64,000 nt of DNA, taken from positions 20,529,570-20,593,569 of the forward strand of contig CM053246.1 in the NCBI GenBank assembly GCA_028583405.1. Reading direction: 5' to 3'. Shown here one piece after another: positions 1 to 12,460 of this stretch. This DNA is from Pogonophryne albipinna. Lineage: Eukaryota > Chordata > Actinopteri > Perciformes > Artedidraconidae. Both the position numbers and the translations under genes were made by a program. The notes beneath the pieces were generated by a model. It did not search any database, had not been told where the DNA came from, and saw only the letters and a list, made by a program, of their open reading frames with translations. How positions within the stretch are numbered: the first letter of the stretch is position 1; the number at the start of each line of letters is the position of its first letter.

Positions 1-3000
1 ACCTACTATGTGGGGACTTGGATCGTTTGAAAATGCTTATCTCTGAGTCCAATCCAAAGTAAATATAGGAAGAAGCCTTCTTGTACCCGGGCTGAGAAAC
101 ATTGCATTATTTATTTTAATTCAGGTTTCTAAAGAAAGCTTACACTAACTTGGTTGCCTCAGAGCATGTAGGCCCACACTGAGCATCAATGACCGTGCAG
201 CATCACCCCTTCACCTTCCTCCTGCCGTCTCACATATAAGTCCACGCTGAAGGGGGGCGTGATATAGTGCCTCATCACCATGCTAAGTGTTTACAAATTG
301 TTTTGGTCCTGTTCGTGTGGGGGTTGCATTTGGGATGGGCTGCCCTACGAAGGCTGTTGATCTCTGCATGACACGCCGCCCTTATGGTGTTGCACATGGC
401 CGTCCATTAATAAACAAATGAAGGGCTCACCCTGGAGGTCAGGGAGCTCAGCTGGCCCATTTGCCACGGACGATCTCTCGGCTCACAGGGATCCAAAATG
501 GCCACCCGCCGCGTCTTCCTGTCAGACGGCTGCTAACCTTGTCTTTGGTGACGGGCAGGAGGGCAGGAGAGGGGGGGGGGGGGGCTTTAGGGTGGGGACA
601 CACAAAGGGGTCCATGAGTTGCCCTCCCCTTCGCTGATTAGTGTGAGTGACAAAGTGGAGCAGAGAGTCCACTCAGGCCTTCATAATAAATCTATCAGGG
701 AGTAATAGAATTCCATCAATCCTCGCTCCTCAGTCTCCCTGCCCTCCCTCCTGCTCCCCACCCCTCAGGGGGTCACCATGTCGGGGTGTGTGTCTGTGTG
801 GTGGTGGTGGTGGTGGGAATGTGGGGAGGGGGGGGGGGTCCAATCCTCTGGGATTGTACAACTGTTATTATTCAATTACGCTCCCTTTTCTTCTCAGTTA
901 AAAGACCATGATATCATTATCACTTAATGAATATATATAATTGGATCTTGGCTGCCGCTTCCCCTGGTCTGATGAATACCACTCACTATTCATTCGGCCC
1001 CTGCTCATCCTCCTTTAGCCAGCATCCATTTCAGCAGGCTGTGGAGCTGAAGAGGATGATGGCGATGATGATGCTGTCAATAAAGGGAATTTAAAGTAAT
1101 CTCAGTGCTCATTCAAGGTTAAGGTAAACAAAAAGTGTATTTAAATGAAACAAGTTCCTGAACAAGTTGTTGTATTTATTTATGTATTTTATTGGAAAAG
1201 AGGGGAGGGGGTTTCAACAACCTTAGTTTTCAAAGGCAATATACAGAACCAGAATCAAGTTAAAATTACATTACTGAAGAATCAATAACAAAAGGCTGGT
1301 TTCTGGCTTCTTTGCACTCTGGTTATCACCAAACTCATTTTTAACTTAACGAACAAGGGTTTTATTGCTGAAACAATACCTGCATTCTATTTTGAAATGT
1401 CCATGTTTTGTTTAATAACCCCATGGCAATTTACAGTGCAATCGTTTGCAGAAACTCATTAAGACCACAGATAGGATCTGGATTACATCTTCTTCTCTAT
1501 GATGGCTTCACATGAAAAAAAATTGTTTAGGAAAATCCTCCAGCATTCATGCAAAATACATGGAGGATGGAGAGAGTTCTACAATAGCTCCACCATCACA
1601 GACTGTTCCTATTTAAATGTGTCTCCTGGTTGGCGTGAGTGTGGACAAACTCCCAGAGGACATTAAGAGAAGAAGGGGGACACCTTGAGAGCCGCAATTG
1701 TGACAGTCATGGCCATCAATACCTTCTCAATCTGCCAAGAAACAATGAGAGAGGGGGGGGGGGATAAAGACGGTGATGAGCAACACTAAAAACATTGATT
1801 TAGCATTTGTCCACTTCATTTGAAGTGAGACAAGGGGGCGACAGGGAAGGGGGGGGGGCTTTGAAGAGGCAAAATCGGGGAGTGTTTAGCCTCCCATTCA
1901 GATGTCCTCTTGTTGGAAAGCAAAAGCAACCGTCCCTCCCCTCCGCATTGTTGAGGGTAAATGTGCCATGGCGGGGGTTGATCATGTCTGTGTAAATCAG
2001 ACAGGGGGAGAGCGTGTGAAGCGGTGGGAGTGTGTGCATGTGTGTACGGACACGCTCGTGTGTGAGGGAGGCCTGCAAGCTCAAGGATGGGTATGGGGCG
2101 TACATCGTCATTAATCCTGCTTAAAGAAGACAGTGTTGGCAAAGTGGCAGCGCCCCGATCCAGCTGCTCCCCCCACAGAGACATTCAGACACCCTATCTG
2201 ACCCCCCCCTCAAACACACCCCCTCATGTCTTTCCACCCGTCACCCCCTCACCCCTCCATCCCCATCAACTCAGCCTTCTCCACCTTAGTCCCAATTTCC
2301 CATCACTTACCCACCGCACACCGCACACCGCCCAAAACCCAGAACCCCACTCTCGTTCACTCACCCATCCCTGCCATACATCACTCCAAATTAAATTTAC
2401 ATTAGACCCTCCTCTATCAAAGAAGCCAAAAGAGAGGCAGGGAGGGAATGAGATAGAGGGGCTGACATCATTACCCGGCAGCAGAGCACATGACCGTCAT
2501 CTATTAAACCCTTTTATACACATGTCTCAGGATTTTACCAAAGTTCATGCATACCTAAGTGCAAGTTTGTGTTAAAAATTAAAAGCTCTTTTAGGAGGAC
2601 AAAGGAGTTTCTGAACTGTTGACTTTGAGAGGGGCTTTATTACCCCCAACCATGGATGTCTGGTATCGCTATAGACAGCCCCCGACCCTTCCTCTCTCCC
2701 CTGAGTTTTTTCTCTTCCTTCTACCTCTGGCTCCCACTACCTCTTCTCTCATCTTTGGGCACCATTGGGTGGACTGTCTAAGTATGAGACAGAATATTGA
2801 AATGCTATGCTAGAGTAAAATACTAACTCTGAGCCAGAATGATTGGGGTTGTGGATGGTTTTCTGTGGTTTTTGCCGTCAAATATTGAATATTTACATAC
2901 ACCACATACACTATTGACCTCATATATGTCCGAACAAGAGATGTGTTTGTCCTCCATAGCATTAACTGCAATTTAACTGTGCAGGAATTTGTACTTTTGT

Positions 3001-3295
3001 TTTATCATGTGGTATTGTGCCATGTAGGGCTTGATGATGTAATGTCGATACAAGACCTGTGTTTTTTTCTTTCATGTTCCCATACCCTTGATTCTCAGGA
3101 TAATTCTGATGGTATTTATATTTATCTTAAGAAGTACCTTCGAATGGCCAAAAACAACACGTTGATCCTTCTAGCTATTATTGTCTACGTAGTCAATGCC
3201 TGTTCTAGCTTATTTGTTGGTGCCCTTGACTTCCATTGCGGTCCAAAAATGATAAATGAACCAAACAATTCCAAGTTCGCTACTCAGCAATGTTT
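1..3295. other. intergenic DNA, no gene recognised
   Basis: No exon-like or conserved protein is visible here. The open frames are short and lie in proline- or serine-rich low-complexity DNA, for example a C-rich stretch around 2190-2400. Notable are pure G runs at about 572-585, 826-838 and 1751-1760 within G-rich contexts. The part around 950-1110 (TAAT and TGATGA words) looks less random than its surroundings, but I cannot show conservation. Confidence 0.5.
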
Positions 3296-3356
3296 TAGTT
3301 TAGTTTAGTTTTAGTTAGTTTAGTCAGTTTATTGAACATGTCAGAAATAAAAACAT

Positions 3357-3364
<8 letters not shown>

Positions 3365-3391
<27 letters not shown>
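3365..3391. repeat. TA dinucleotide microsatellite
   Basis: A run of alternating T and A of about 27 bp inside the 3' UTR of the LINE, followed by a T-rich tract. Likely length-polymorphic. Confidence 0.8.
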
Positions 3392-3701
3392 TCTCTTTTT
3401 TTTCCTTTTTTTTTTCTCACTCAAATTAATAATTATAACAAAGTACAAAAAACAAATAATAATAAAAAAAAACAATAATAATTCTCAGATAGTCTGTCAT
3501 GTTCAACAGGGGCAAGAAGAAGCTTAAAAAAACTTTTCTGGTCCTCCCCCCTCTAGCATATATTTTTCTTATAAATAAAACATTAGGTCATCGTCATCAG
3601 CGACATGTTTGTCTTGTTAATTTGTTTGCTTTTTGTTTTTTTACAAAACAATCAGAAATAAATTACTTTTACAATTACAAGAAATAACAACAAATGGGAT
3701 T

Positions 3702-4700
3702 TTACAGGTCCTGTTCATAACCATTAATGATTTGGCTCCTAAATAATACTTTCAGTTTAGATAGACTTGTACAATATTTCAGTGCATCGTTACAGTTATT
3801 CCACAGACTAACACCTTTTGATGAGATGCAATGAAGTTTGGCATTTGTTCGTACGGATGGTTTTTTGAAAATGCAGTTTCCTCTCAACATGTGCATGCTT
3901 TCTCTCCGTGTGAAAAGTCCCTGGATATTATGAGGTAATTGTTGATTTGCGGCTTTGAACATAATTTGAATAGTTTTATAGTCAACCAGGTCTTGTAGTT
4001 TTAGTGTTTTTAGTTTGATGAATAATTTATTTGTTGGTTCTCTGTACGTAGTTGTATGTATAACTCGTATGGCTCTTTTTTGCAGGTTGAAGATAGGATG
4101 TGTATTTGTTTTATATGTGTTCCCCCAAACTTCTACACAATACATCATGTATGGAAGTATGAAGGAGCAGTACAGCATAAACAAAGAAGCTTGATTAATT
4201 AGGTATTTGGCTTTATTCAGAATTGCTATTGATTTGGATATTTTGGCTTTGATATAGCTTATATGTGGTTTCCAACTTAATTTATTGTCTATGATTACTC
4301 CAAGGAATTTTATTTCCGATACTCTTTCTAATTGGACGCCATTTATAGTGAGTTTCTACTCTGTATTGGTCGATCGATTCACAAATATTATCAGTTTGGT
4401 TTTGCTTGCGTTCAATGTTAATTTATTTTGGTCAAACCAGATCTTCATCCTGCTCAGTTCCTTCTCCATTGTGACCAATAGCTGTTCTAAATCGTCCCCA
4501 CAGCAGAGTAGATTTGTGTCGTCTGCAAAAAGAATGGTTTTAATAATTTTTGATACTTCACATATATTGTTAATATACAGAATAAATAGTAATGGCCCCA
4601 AGACTGAGCCCTGAGGCACCCCACATGTAACCTGCAGTAGTTGTGATTTGCTAGAGTAAATGTATGATTTACCAAAACAGCTTGGCTAAGAGATGAGACA
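3702..4700 (-). pseudogene. LINE reverse transcriptase remnant
   Basis: Segments at 4356-4619 and 3702-4184 lie in the same minus-strand frame and are separated by one stop codon near 4353-4355. The first carries RT motifs B and C (PQGSVLGP, then FADDTN, the catalytic Asp pair) and the 'W.DQNKLTLN..KTK' block. The second carries the thumb/C-terminal region (YCVEVWGNTY, LQKRAIRVI, a final SLWN block). Upstream of 4619 the frame continues for a short way with additional stops (IYSSKSQLLQVTCG just before the PQG motif). The N-terminal endonuclease is missing, so the copy cannot move by itself. The protein would have mediated target-primed reverse transcription. Confidence 0.7.
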
Positions 4701-5099
4701 CAAACCAGAGAAAAGGTAGGCTCAAAAGAAGTTGAGAGATAGACGAATGGCAGGGTCATTGAATAACTGATTCGAACAACAGTCTCTTCTTGAAGATCTT
4801 TGTGGTATTGCTCTTGGTTGTTAAAAACTTGAAAATATACTCAAACCCGGGCTACTTTTCACAACTGTGCTTAGCTGGCCAATCATGTGTGAGGTGGGTG
4901 TGAATGTCGGATGGTCATTTCGGCAGGTTACAGAAATGGTCGGGCACTGGACATTGATGCCAGCTTCCAACAGTTTTCAACACTCTCTGTGGACAGATTT
5001 GAGTTGGTAGCAAAATACATATTTTGATATGGTGACTAGCTTTAGTTGTATTGTGCAACTTCCTCATGTTTAATGTTGCATCATAATTGTGTGCATCAT

Positions 5100-5295
5100 C
5101 CTTCAAATTGTTGCATCGTGTTGTGTTGTGTTATCTTTTAGATGCCTAATGTTCTGCTGCACCATCATGTGTTGTGTTATTTTCTTGTGCTAGCTTGTAT
5201 TCTCTCATGGCGTGTTGTGCTATCTGGTTGTGTGTCAGATTGTGTTGTACCGTGTCACGTTGCATTATGCTGCAGCATGTCGTGTTGTGCTCTCT
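5100..5295. repeat. degenerate TGTTGTG-type tandem repeat
   Basis: Words such as GTGTTGTGTT, CGTGTTGTGC and GATTGTGTTGT recur every 10-25 bp with substitutions, which suggests an old minisatellite. The two overlapping frames that run through it are side effects of the repeat and are not called as genes. Confidence 0.45.
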
Positions 5296-5399
5296 CCTCT
5301 CAGTCTTTATCAGTGATGTATTAGGACAGAGGGTTACCTCCCCTCACCGTTGGGGATATATTTGCATTGGAGCGTCTGAAAGCAGCTGGAGTGAACCAG

Positions 5400-5860
5400 C
5401 TCAGTAAAGGCACCTGAGTGCTGAGCGCTTACTCTTTAATTGCTTCATTATCGTCTGTGCTAATCCCTCTCCAATTTCGACACTCTCATTTTCCACACTA
5501 ATTTGTCCCGGTCCCTCTCCGGCTCTCTGCTCACACAGTCCGCAGCGCTATGGCACCTATTTGCTTTCCAAGGCAATGATAACAATTAATGCAGCAGTCG
5601 GCGGCGCTTGTTTCATATAAACCTGTTTTCAGCCGACTAAACAAGGGGCTGCTGATAAACAGACTCCGGAGCCAAGGTGGCGCAGAGCTTCACAGCACCA
5701 TTTGTCTCTCTAATTATGCTTTAATTACAACTGTGTATGCTAATACACTAAACATTTGCATAGAACATTCACACAACTTTCTGCTTTCTCTTTAGGAGTG
5801 TAGCAGAAGGAGGAGAGATCAATAGCTCCGGTGCTTATTGAAAGAGGCCTGCACTGTGTT
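5400..5860. promoter_or_regulatory. candidate conserved non-coding island (possible foxd3 enhancer)
   Basis: The segment combines many homeodomain-type TAAT/ATTA words (CTTTAATTGC, ACAATTAATG, TAATTATGC, TTTAATTAC) with GATAA and AACAAAG/TTTGC-like words in a non-repetitive, mixed-composition stretch. That style is common in vertebrate developmental enhancers. There is no direct evidence of conservation or activity; it is a pattern judgement only. Confidence 0.2.
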
Positions 5861-8800
5861 CAATTACATATGGGAATTGTTTAGAATTAAAAACAATGCC
5901 ACAGTGCTTCCTTACAAACTGTTTACTTTATATTGTTAGGTAACAGCAAACAAAGTCGGAGTGATTAAAGAATTAGGTGGAAATGCATTTCTTAACTGCA
6001 AAACATTGTGGTACATCTTACAGTAATAGAAGTGATCATAAGCTCTCTTGACAAAGATACGTGGTGATGTTTTCTCAAATTAACTTAAGTGCAGAAGATT
6101 GATGTCATACCCCAACCGTAGCAACACAATGTATTAAATGTACAGTTTATTATCTCTATGTCAGCCACCCTTCGCTCCATGTGTTGTCATTTGCTAAGGG
6201 TATAAACACTTCTGCATTTAGACGTGGTTGGATACTCTTATGACCTTTAATATACACCTAGCATGTCACAATAGTGTTCTTCGGTAAATTAAACAACTGA
6301 TCTTATTTTGGCTCTTGCTACTGGCATTTACTTGGCATTTTTTGCTACTTGGCTTTCTCAGGGTCAGCCTCCCACTAAAGCCTATTGCATTTGTCCAAAT
6401 CTACAAGTATGCAAGATCTGCTAGATCCGTGTGAGCCATTTGTTGTCCTCATAGGGTGCATAAATAGACTTTGTGCAGACCACCACATACTTCAAATTTG
6501 TTGAGAAAGGCAACAACTACAAGACACAAAAGGGCTCTAATTCAGAAGGTGGTATACACAGAACACTATAAACTCTTAAGTAGTGTTGATTACATTTTTA
6601 AATATCTCAAAAGATCACCAGACTTTTCTTCATCTTAACACTATTTCATCACCTTGTGAATTGCAGTTGACCAAACAATTTCACCTCAAGGTCCATTAAG
6701 CATCCGCTTTGTAACTTTTGGCAGATGGAGGATGCCCAGTGTTCACGGAAATACAGATGTTCACATTTCTATTTGATGTTGCGAATTAAGCATTTAAACT
6801 ATCTATAAAAAAATCCATCTGTTGGCGGCGATCGGTTGATTTGATCAGAAAAGAACGGCTACTAAAATTATCTTGAGGTAAGATTGCTTTGTCAACCAAT
6901 TTATATTTTGTGTGCTTGGTGTTATATATTATCCTCCTTCGCCTTTTACTCACCTTTGTTCTTTTCTATTTTATTCTATGCCTCTCTCTGCACTGCCCCA
7001 CTTTTTGCTCCAGCGAGGCGTTCAGCTACACACCTAACTTAACTACATGTCATTGAGTCATTAACATACAAATGACCTGCAGTTATCCTGTGATCGGGGC
7101 CCTCAAATGCCACCAAATGCTAAGGAACCACCATTTACAGATAAGTAACCCAGCCAGCTCTGGTAAGTAATTCCTCGCCTTGCCGTTTTGGCTAAAATCA
7201 AGGCATTTAATTGGCCATTAAGAGATAGGCATCTGACAGTTAAGGTTAGTGGTAGAGGTGATGATGACAGTGGTGGTAGATGGGTGTAAGATGGAGGTGT
7301 AGACTATGAGGAAACACACATATTCACGCGCTGCAGTGGTAAATACGACACATAGCCCACTCCTTTGTAATTGGGGTGATGATCCGTCTCTATAGGATGC
7401 TCTCATAGCCGCTGACTGACTCAGTCCACCCTCAACAACAGTCACATGACTGCCTCTGTCACTATTTCTGGGAAGAAAAAGTACTTTCCATACATGACAG
7501 CCATGTAGCTCGCAACTTACCGGAAATGTATTATGATTTTATTTTTTATTAAGAGTTTTAGAGATTTAGCCTTTATCTTAAATGTATGACTCTATTCAAA
7601 AATATAAATTGTTACTTTATCATTAAACACTATATTTATTTTCTAGGTTTACCACCATCAAAACAATAATAAATCATCTTTAAAGATTGACAAAACAATA
7701 TTATATCTTAAATGATGTTCCTCAGCAGATGAAGTCTTCATATTTTCAACTGAAGTGTAAATGTTAGAATTGTAATTGATCTGAATACTTAAGTTTCGTC
7801 AATAGTTTACAAGTGGCGATTGAAATCTCGATCTGGCCCTGGAAACTTGAATTTGAACACATAGATTAACGACAGCAACAAGAAGTTCATGTGATATGAT
7901 TGAAAGCCACACAAAAGCTCCATGTCAAAGATAAATAATGAATGTGGTCATATGTTTTAGTCAATTCAACATTCTATAATATTATATGTTCATTTTGTAT
8001 TAAACCAATGAACGTGGTTTAAAAAGTATTTTTGCAGTTTTGTATGATTGCAAAAACCTGTGATAATATTATGTTTGTGACAATACTATTATTATTATTA
8101 TAATAGTATAGTAATTGAACAACATCACAATGAAAAACGTTCAAAGAGCTTGTGATCCCGAGAGCTACACTTAAAAACAAGCATTTACATTGAAAACAAT
8201 GAAGGCCGTAGCATCACTGCTGTTGACAATAAACCAGGACGGATTGCAGGTTCTGCCTCTTGTCTTTTATTGCATTTTTTGAAAACAGTTCCCCACACTC
8301 AGTGCTCAAAGGGACATTGTGTGTGAGAGTTGGATCAATATATATTTGGTGACCTAACCCCTCTGTCTGTCCAGGCAGGAAATCTAACAGCTATGAAGTA
8401 TTTCATCTGGACAGAGCCGTAACCTATGACCCTGAGTGCAGCTAAGCCCTCCTCTCTCCACCAGGCACAGTGGAGGTTGTTGCACACTAGTCTCAAAGTT
8501 AGTGCCAATTGACGCCTATGTCTTATTCCGCCCTCGTCTTCGTCTTTTGCAGTAGCACAAACACATTGCACACATCAAACGTCAGGATCAAACTTGCAGA
8601 CATTTTAAAGCAGATGTAAGCTAAGTAAGTTGCACTGCAACATATGTTATCATTGCAATGTACTTGTGTCCCAACATACAGTTTGGATGTATCATTTTTG
8701 TAGATAGTCTATGGGATTTGTAGCAATGGATATGTAACGTAAATGGAATTTCACTAATGCTTAACTATTGGATTTGATTCACTTTACTGATGTGGATTGG

Positions 8801-10599
8801 TTTCAGTTGCAAAATCAAAAGATAATCCAGGTCGTTTAGCACACTAAAATGTTGCACAGCTGGCTGTTCTAAAATAGCCTACAATGAAAATCACAATCTA
8901 TGACCCCCTCATTCTAAATTGTAACTGAAATGTATTCATCTAAGAGCTGCAGCAGTACAGCAAACATTTAAGCGAGTCTTCTTTTTTGGCTTCATCTCTC
9001 GTTTCTGTCATCAAAATTGAGATAGCAACTCAGAGGAGGACAAGACAAAATCAACTGTGAAAACGGAACAAATAATATTTCCCTCGCACATCATCTATCT
9101 GACAGAAGGCAGCAAAAGGAAAGGAGAAAAGGGGGAGAAAACAGGAAAAATCTTGGCCTGCCCGCCAATCTTTCATTCTCTCTGTGCTCATCCATCCTGA
9201 GTGCACCTCTTAATTTGGTCCTGCCACAGACTGGGCAACAGAGACCTTCAGCCATTGGAAACAAATGATCTGGCCAGGGAGGGGCAACAACTCACAGCCG
9301 GCGGGCGCTGCAACACTACTCAGCTGCTGGGATTTACTTTGTATTACTGGAGTGGTTTTTTGGGACGTTGTTGTTTTCAAGATAATTTATCCAATGATCA
9401 AAAACAAGCTTTCTGGGATATTGTGTATTCCAACAAAAGATACATCCTTACATAAAAGTAACCATGACTAAATAAAAATGAAGATGTATTGTATATGAAT
9501 AGTTGCTTTCAAGATTTAAAGTAGATTGTATATACAGGTATAATTTTGCTTTTTGATTGTAACAATTTTTTTAAATGTGTATTAGGAAGTCTATTGGTGA
9601 TAATTAGCATTGGTGACAGTCATAAATTAATTTGATACTTTTAACAAAACAGGTGGTCACAGCATCAAATAGAACAGTCACACTACACAAAGATCATTCA
9701 AGTTAACGATGAAAACATAAAAAAGATGCATGAATGTTTGTCTGATGACACATACTAACTAAACACACAATAAGATGAAAAGAGAGTGGGCTCAGACACG
9801 TCTCTGTTCCTTTACAGTGAGTTCTGTGTATTGTCGTGAATTGCTGGGTGGCCACATGGCACATGGTGACACTTGTGACTCTATCGATGTCAACCTAATT
9901 TTACAGTGAAACCAGAAGCCTCGTGTCATCCTCATGTGAGAGTTGAGTAAGAGTCCTAGAATACACTGGGTAGATGATACTACACAGATACACAGACATA
10001 TGCAAGTACACACACATGCGGAAAAAATCATAACACAGACGCTTGCACAGTGTGACACTTTTACACAAGGTGCAGAAGAATAGTAACTTTATTCTGTATA
10101 CAAACAAACACATGGTGACCGATATTTCTCCTGGGATTACAGTGGCATGGAGCGTGACAAACGCCAGACGGACACTAGCACAGGGTGAACTTTGTGACTC
10201 TGAGGGATCATGGGACAGATGCCAGCTGAATGGACCATGTCAGTGCGACCAGTGTAAGGACATACAAGTCCCCAGTGCACTTCTTCTTTAAGTGAACCAG
10301 ACAATTGCCTTGATGCAAGGTGGCAAAAAGCTACTGTGGGTGATCCTCAGCTTTGAATACACTCTGTGGTACTCAAACCGATGGCAAAAAGTTTGATACT
10401 AAAGACAATTCATACAGTTTGGGATTGGTATTTCCTTTATTCTCTCTATAAAGAAAGACTTTGCATATTTTGGAACCAAGAAAAGCAAGAGGTCCTTCTT
10501 CTCATTACCAACACTTTTATCAGATCAATTTACAAATCTGGAGGACATTATACACACATCTGTAATCCCCCTTTTGCTGGTTTAATATTGTACCACAGA

Positions 10600-10730
10600 C
10601 CCTTGAAAATGCAGTGATTTTTATTGTACAATGCCATGTCTTTTTATGCTGCTGCAATGCAAACATTTCCCAAATTGGGATCAATAAAGTACTATATTAT
10701 CCCTCTTATCTCATCTTATCAACCCACTTT
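10600..10730 (+). mobile_element. possible 3' tail of a Rex-type LINE
   Basis: The sequence CAAATTGGGATCAATAAAGTA followed by a TATC/CTTATC-rich tail resembles the 3' ends of fish Rex-type LINEs, which end in GGGATCAATAAAGT plus short repeats. No coding part is visible. Short and uncertain. Confidence 0.35.
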
Positions 10731-11870
10731 ACAAAAAAGAGAACAACCTAGACATGTCAATAATGAACAACTATATATATCAAACCTCCCATCTTTTAAG
10801 CAACGTTATTAAAAAAGTAAACTTTTTTATTTATTGAAATCTCCATTATCAACGTAAGAGCTTGCACCTCTTCGGGGGTGCTAACAGTTAACCATAAACG
10901 TTATCGTTTACTTTCTCCGTCTTTATATGTAGATATGACTTTTTCTCCATTAATCTCCATCACGTTGTTTCCATAGCAACAACAACAACTATGTAATGTA
11001 TTATTGCAAAAGGCCACTGCAAACACAACAGGCTTTCAATCATGTGAGATGATAATGGTCAGCCGCAGCAGCTCACCTCTCAGATGCTTTTGATCGTAGA
11101 GTTGTGTTTGGACAACAGCAGCAGTCTATAGAGGAATTCCTGTCAGATGACTTTGGTTTCAGGCAAATACAATTTAAGTTAAGTGGAACCGTCATTGAAA
11201 TAAATCAAATGTTTACAGAGCGATTAATGGGCTAAATTGAGAGGAATCTTGGGACAATAACCAAGGGTCATGGAAGTTTACGCTCATTATGTCCACTGTA
11301 AACTAGCCACAGTTGTTTGATGTAGGTCAACACTAAGTTACAGAAGTGATCCCAGCAAGATAAATGAGTAGCATTCGACTCTCACTTTGAGCTTCTTGAA
11401 CTTGCAGGACTGACATGTTGTAAAGTAAACTGCTGTGTCCTGTACAGTATGTTTAATCTGTCTTTGGTCTGTGAGATTAGTATGTTATTGATTAACTGAG
11501 TAAACATTTGACTGCACACACATTTTCAAGAAAGTGCAAATTACAGTGGCCCTGAGAGCTCAGTCCACTGCAAGTTAAATAAACAAATGCAAGCGGGCAA
11601 AATACAATCAAAAGGAAGAAAACCTTCCCAACACAGTTACAAAATTGAAGTTGAAAAATAAAAAATGATAAAACACAAGAAAATACTGAGAAAATTGAAA
11701 TGTTTTAGTTTGAAAATCAATAAACAGACATTTTCAAACATTTACTTCTGTAACCCAGCAACAACATAAAACATCATTACTTATCAATCAACATCCTATA
11801 TTTGATTGGATCCCTGAGACTATTTGCAGACGGTTCTCATTAGATTTTTATGTTTTATAAAAATCCTTTT

Positions 11871-12243
11871 TGAAGAGTTTATCGCCGGCCACTAGAGGGC
11901 AGCGTCACTGCTGTCGCTGTCCGGATATGCCGTGCTCTGACCCGGTAGTGCCGAGCGGCCATTTTAGTTCAAATATTGTTCATTCACTCCACCTCGAGTT
12001 GAGACGTTCATCCACTCATTCATGTAAGATTGTTTCCACTATTGTTTGGTGTGTCTTTACTCTATGTAATTGAATATATGTGTATTGGTCATGACATGCA
12101 TGTATGTAGTACTTTGTCAGCTTATCTTATCTAGTATCTATCTAGTACTTTGTCAGCTTATCTTGCTGCATTGCTCTGTTTCAGGGTGTCGTCATCCTTG
12201 TCATTAAAGTACCGAAACTGACATTGAGGAGTGTGTTTCTTCT
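11871..12243 (+). repeat. 5' LTR of the Gypsy element
   Basis: 373 bp. It matches the 3' LTR except A/G in the CTCC(A/G)CCTCG word, A/T in TCATT(A/T)AAG, and the final base (T here, A in the 3' copy). It carries an internal near-duplication of CTAGTACTTTGTCAGCTTATCTT-like units around 12110-12160 and a CTCF-consensus word near its start. The near-identity of the two LTRs implies a recent insertion. Confidence 0.92.
11889..11902 (+). promoter_or_regulatory. CTCF-consensus word in the 5' LTR
   Basis: CCACTAGAGGGCAG fits the vertebrate CTCF core CCASYAGRKGGCAS at every position. It lies 18 bp inside the LTR. Binding is inferred from the motif alone. Confidence 0.5.
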
Positions 12244-12253
12244 TGACGACACC

Positions 12254-12460
12254 ATGGTCGTTGTTGGATGCCCTGTCCCCGGCTGCGAGTTTGAATCCGA
12301 AGACTTGTCTGAATCACTCGTCATTGCTATATTGACGATTCATGGATTTAGCCACCAGCACGCAGCGCCTGTCATGGCCGCGCCAGCCCAAGCCCCAGCC
12401 CAAGCCCCCAGCCCCTCACGGCCCGAGACTCGATCGGCCCAAAGTTGATGTGGGCGTGTC
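12254..12460 (+). pseudogene. Gypsy gag remnant, internally deleted
   Basis: An ATG at 12254 opens a frame reading CPVPGCEFESEDLSESL and an Ala/Pro-rich linker, the N-terminal style of fish Gypsy gags. After about 12410 the related sequence GPRLDRPKVDVGVS continues in the next frame, so there is a frameshift. Directly after it, near 12455-12465, the reading changes to TGAQSDLWSLEEF, which belongs to the protease. The capsid body and any nucleocapsid zinc knuckle are absent. This looks like a deletion joining early gag to protease. No working Gag can be made from this copy. Confidence 0.65.

Larger units (their letters stand above)
3296..4765 (-). mobile_element. 5'-truncated non-LTR retrotransposon (LINE, CR1/L2/Jockey-like)
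   Basis: Read on the minus strand this is the 3' half of a LINE. It has a reverse transcriptase with the GVPQGSVLGPLLF and FADDTN motifs, the C-terminal LQKRAIRVI block usual in CR1/L2/Jockey-type elements, an AT-rich 3' UTR, and a 3' tail of tandem AAACT-like units at about 3296-3330. Upstream of about 4765 the similarity to an RT protein ends, so the copy is 5' truncated, as most LINE copies are. The exact 5' border and any target duplication could not be defined. The family assignment rests on motif style only. Confidence 0.75.
4766..11865. other. intergenic DNA upstream of the Gypsy element
   Basis: No host exon was recognised in about 7.1 kb. It includes a degenerate TGTTGTG-rich stretch, one TAAT-rich island that may be regulatory (5400-5860), and a short LINE-tail-like segment near 10600-10730, each listed separately. 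The remainder is AT-rich unique-looking sequence with open frames below 90 codons and no codon-like pattern. Confidence 0.5.

Noticed and set aside
1800..2184. Overlapping minus-strand frames of 103 and 122 codons
   Set aside because: They are the complement of a G-rich, C-poor tract and share no protein features; likely chance.
2087..2575. 162-codon Pro/Ser/His-rich frame
   Set aside because: It lies in C-rich low-complexity DNA, has no recognisable domain, and no splice or promoter context.
2943..3308. 121-codon frame before the LINE
   Set aside because: AT-rich, hydrophobic by composition, no family likeness, no splice-compatible boundaries.
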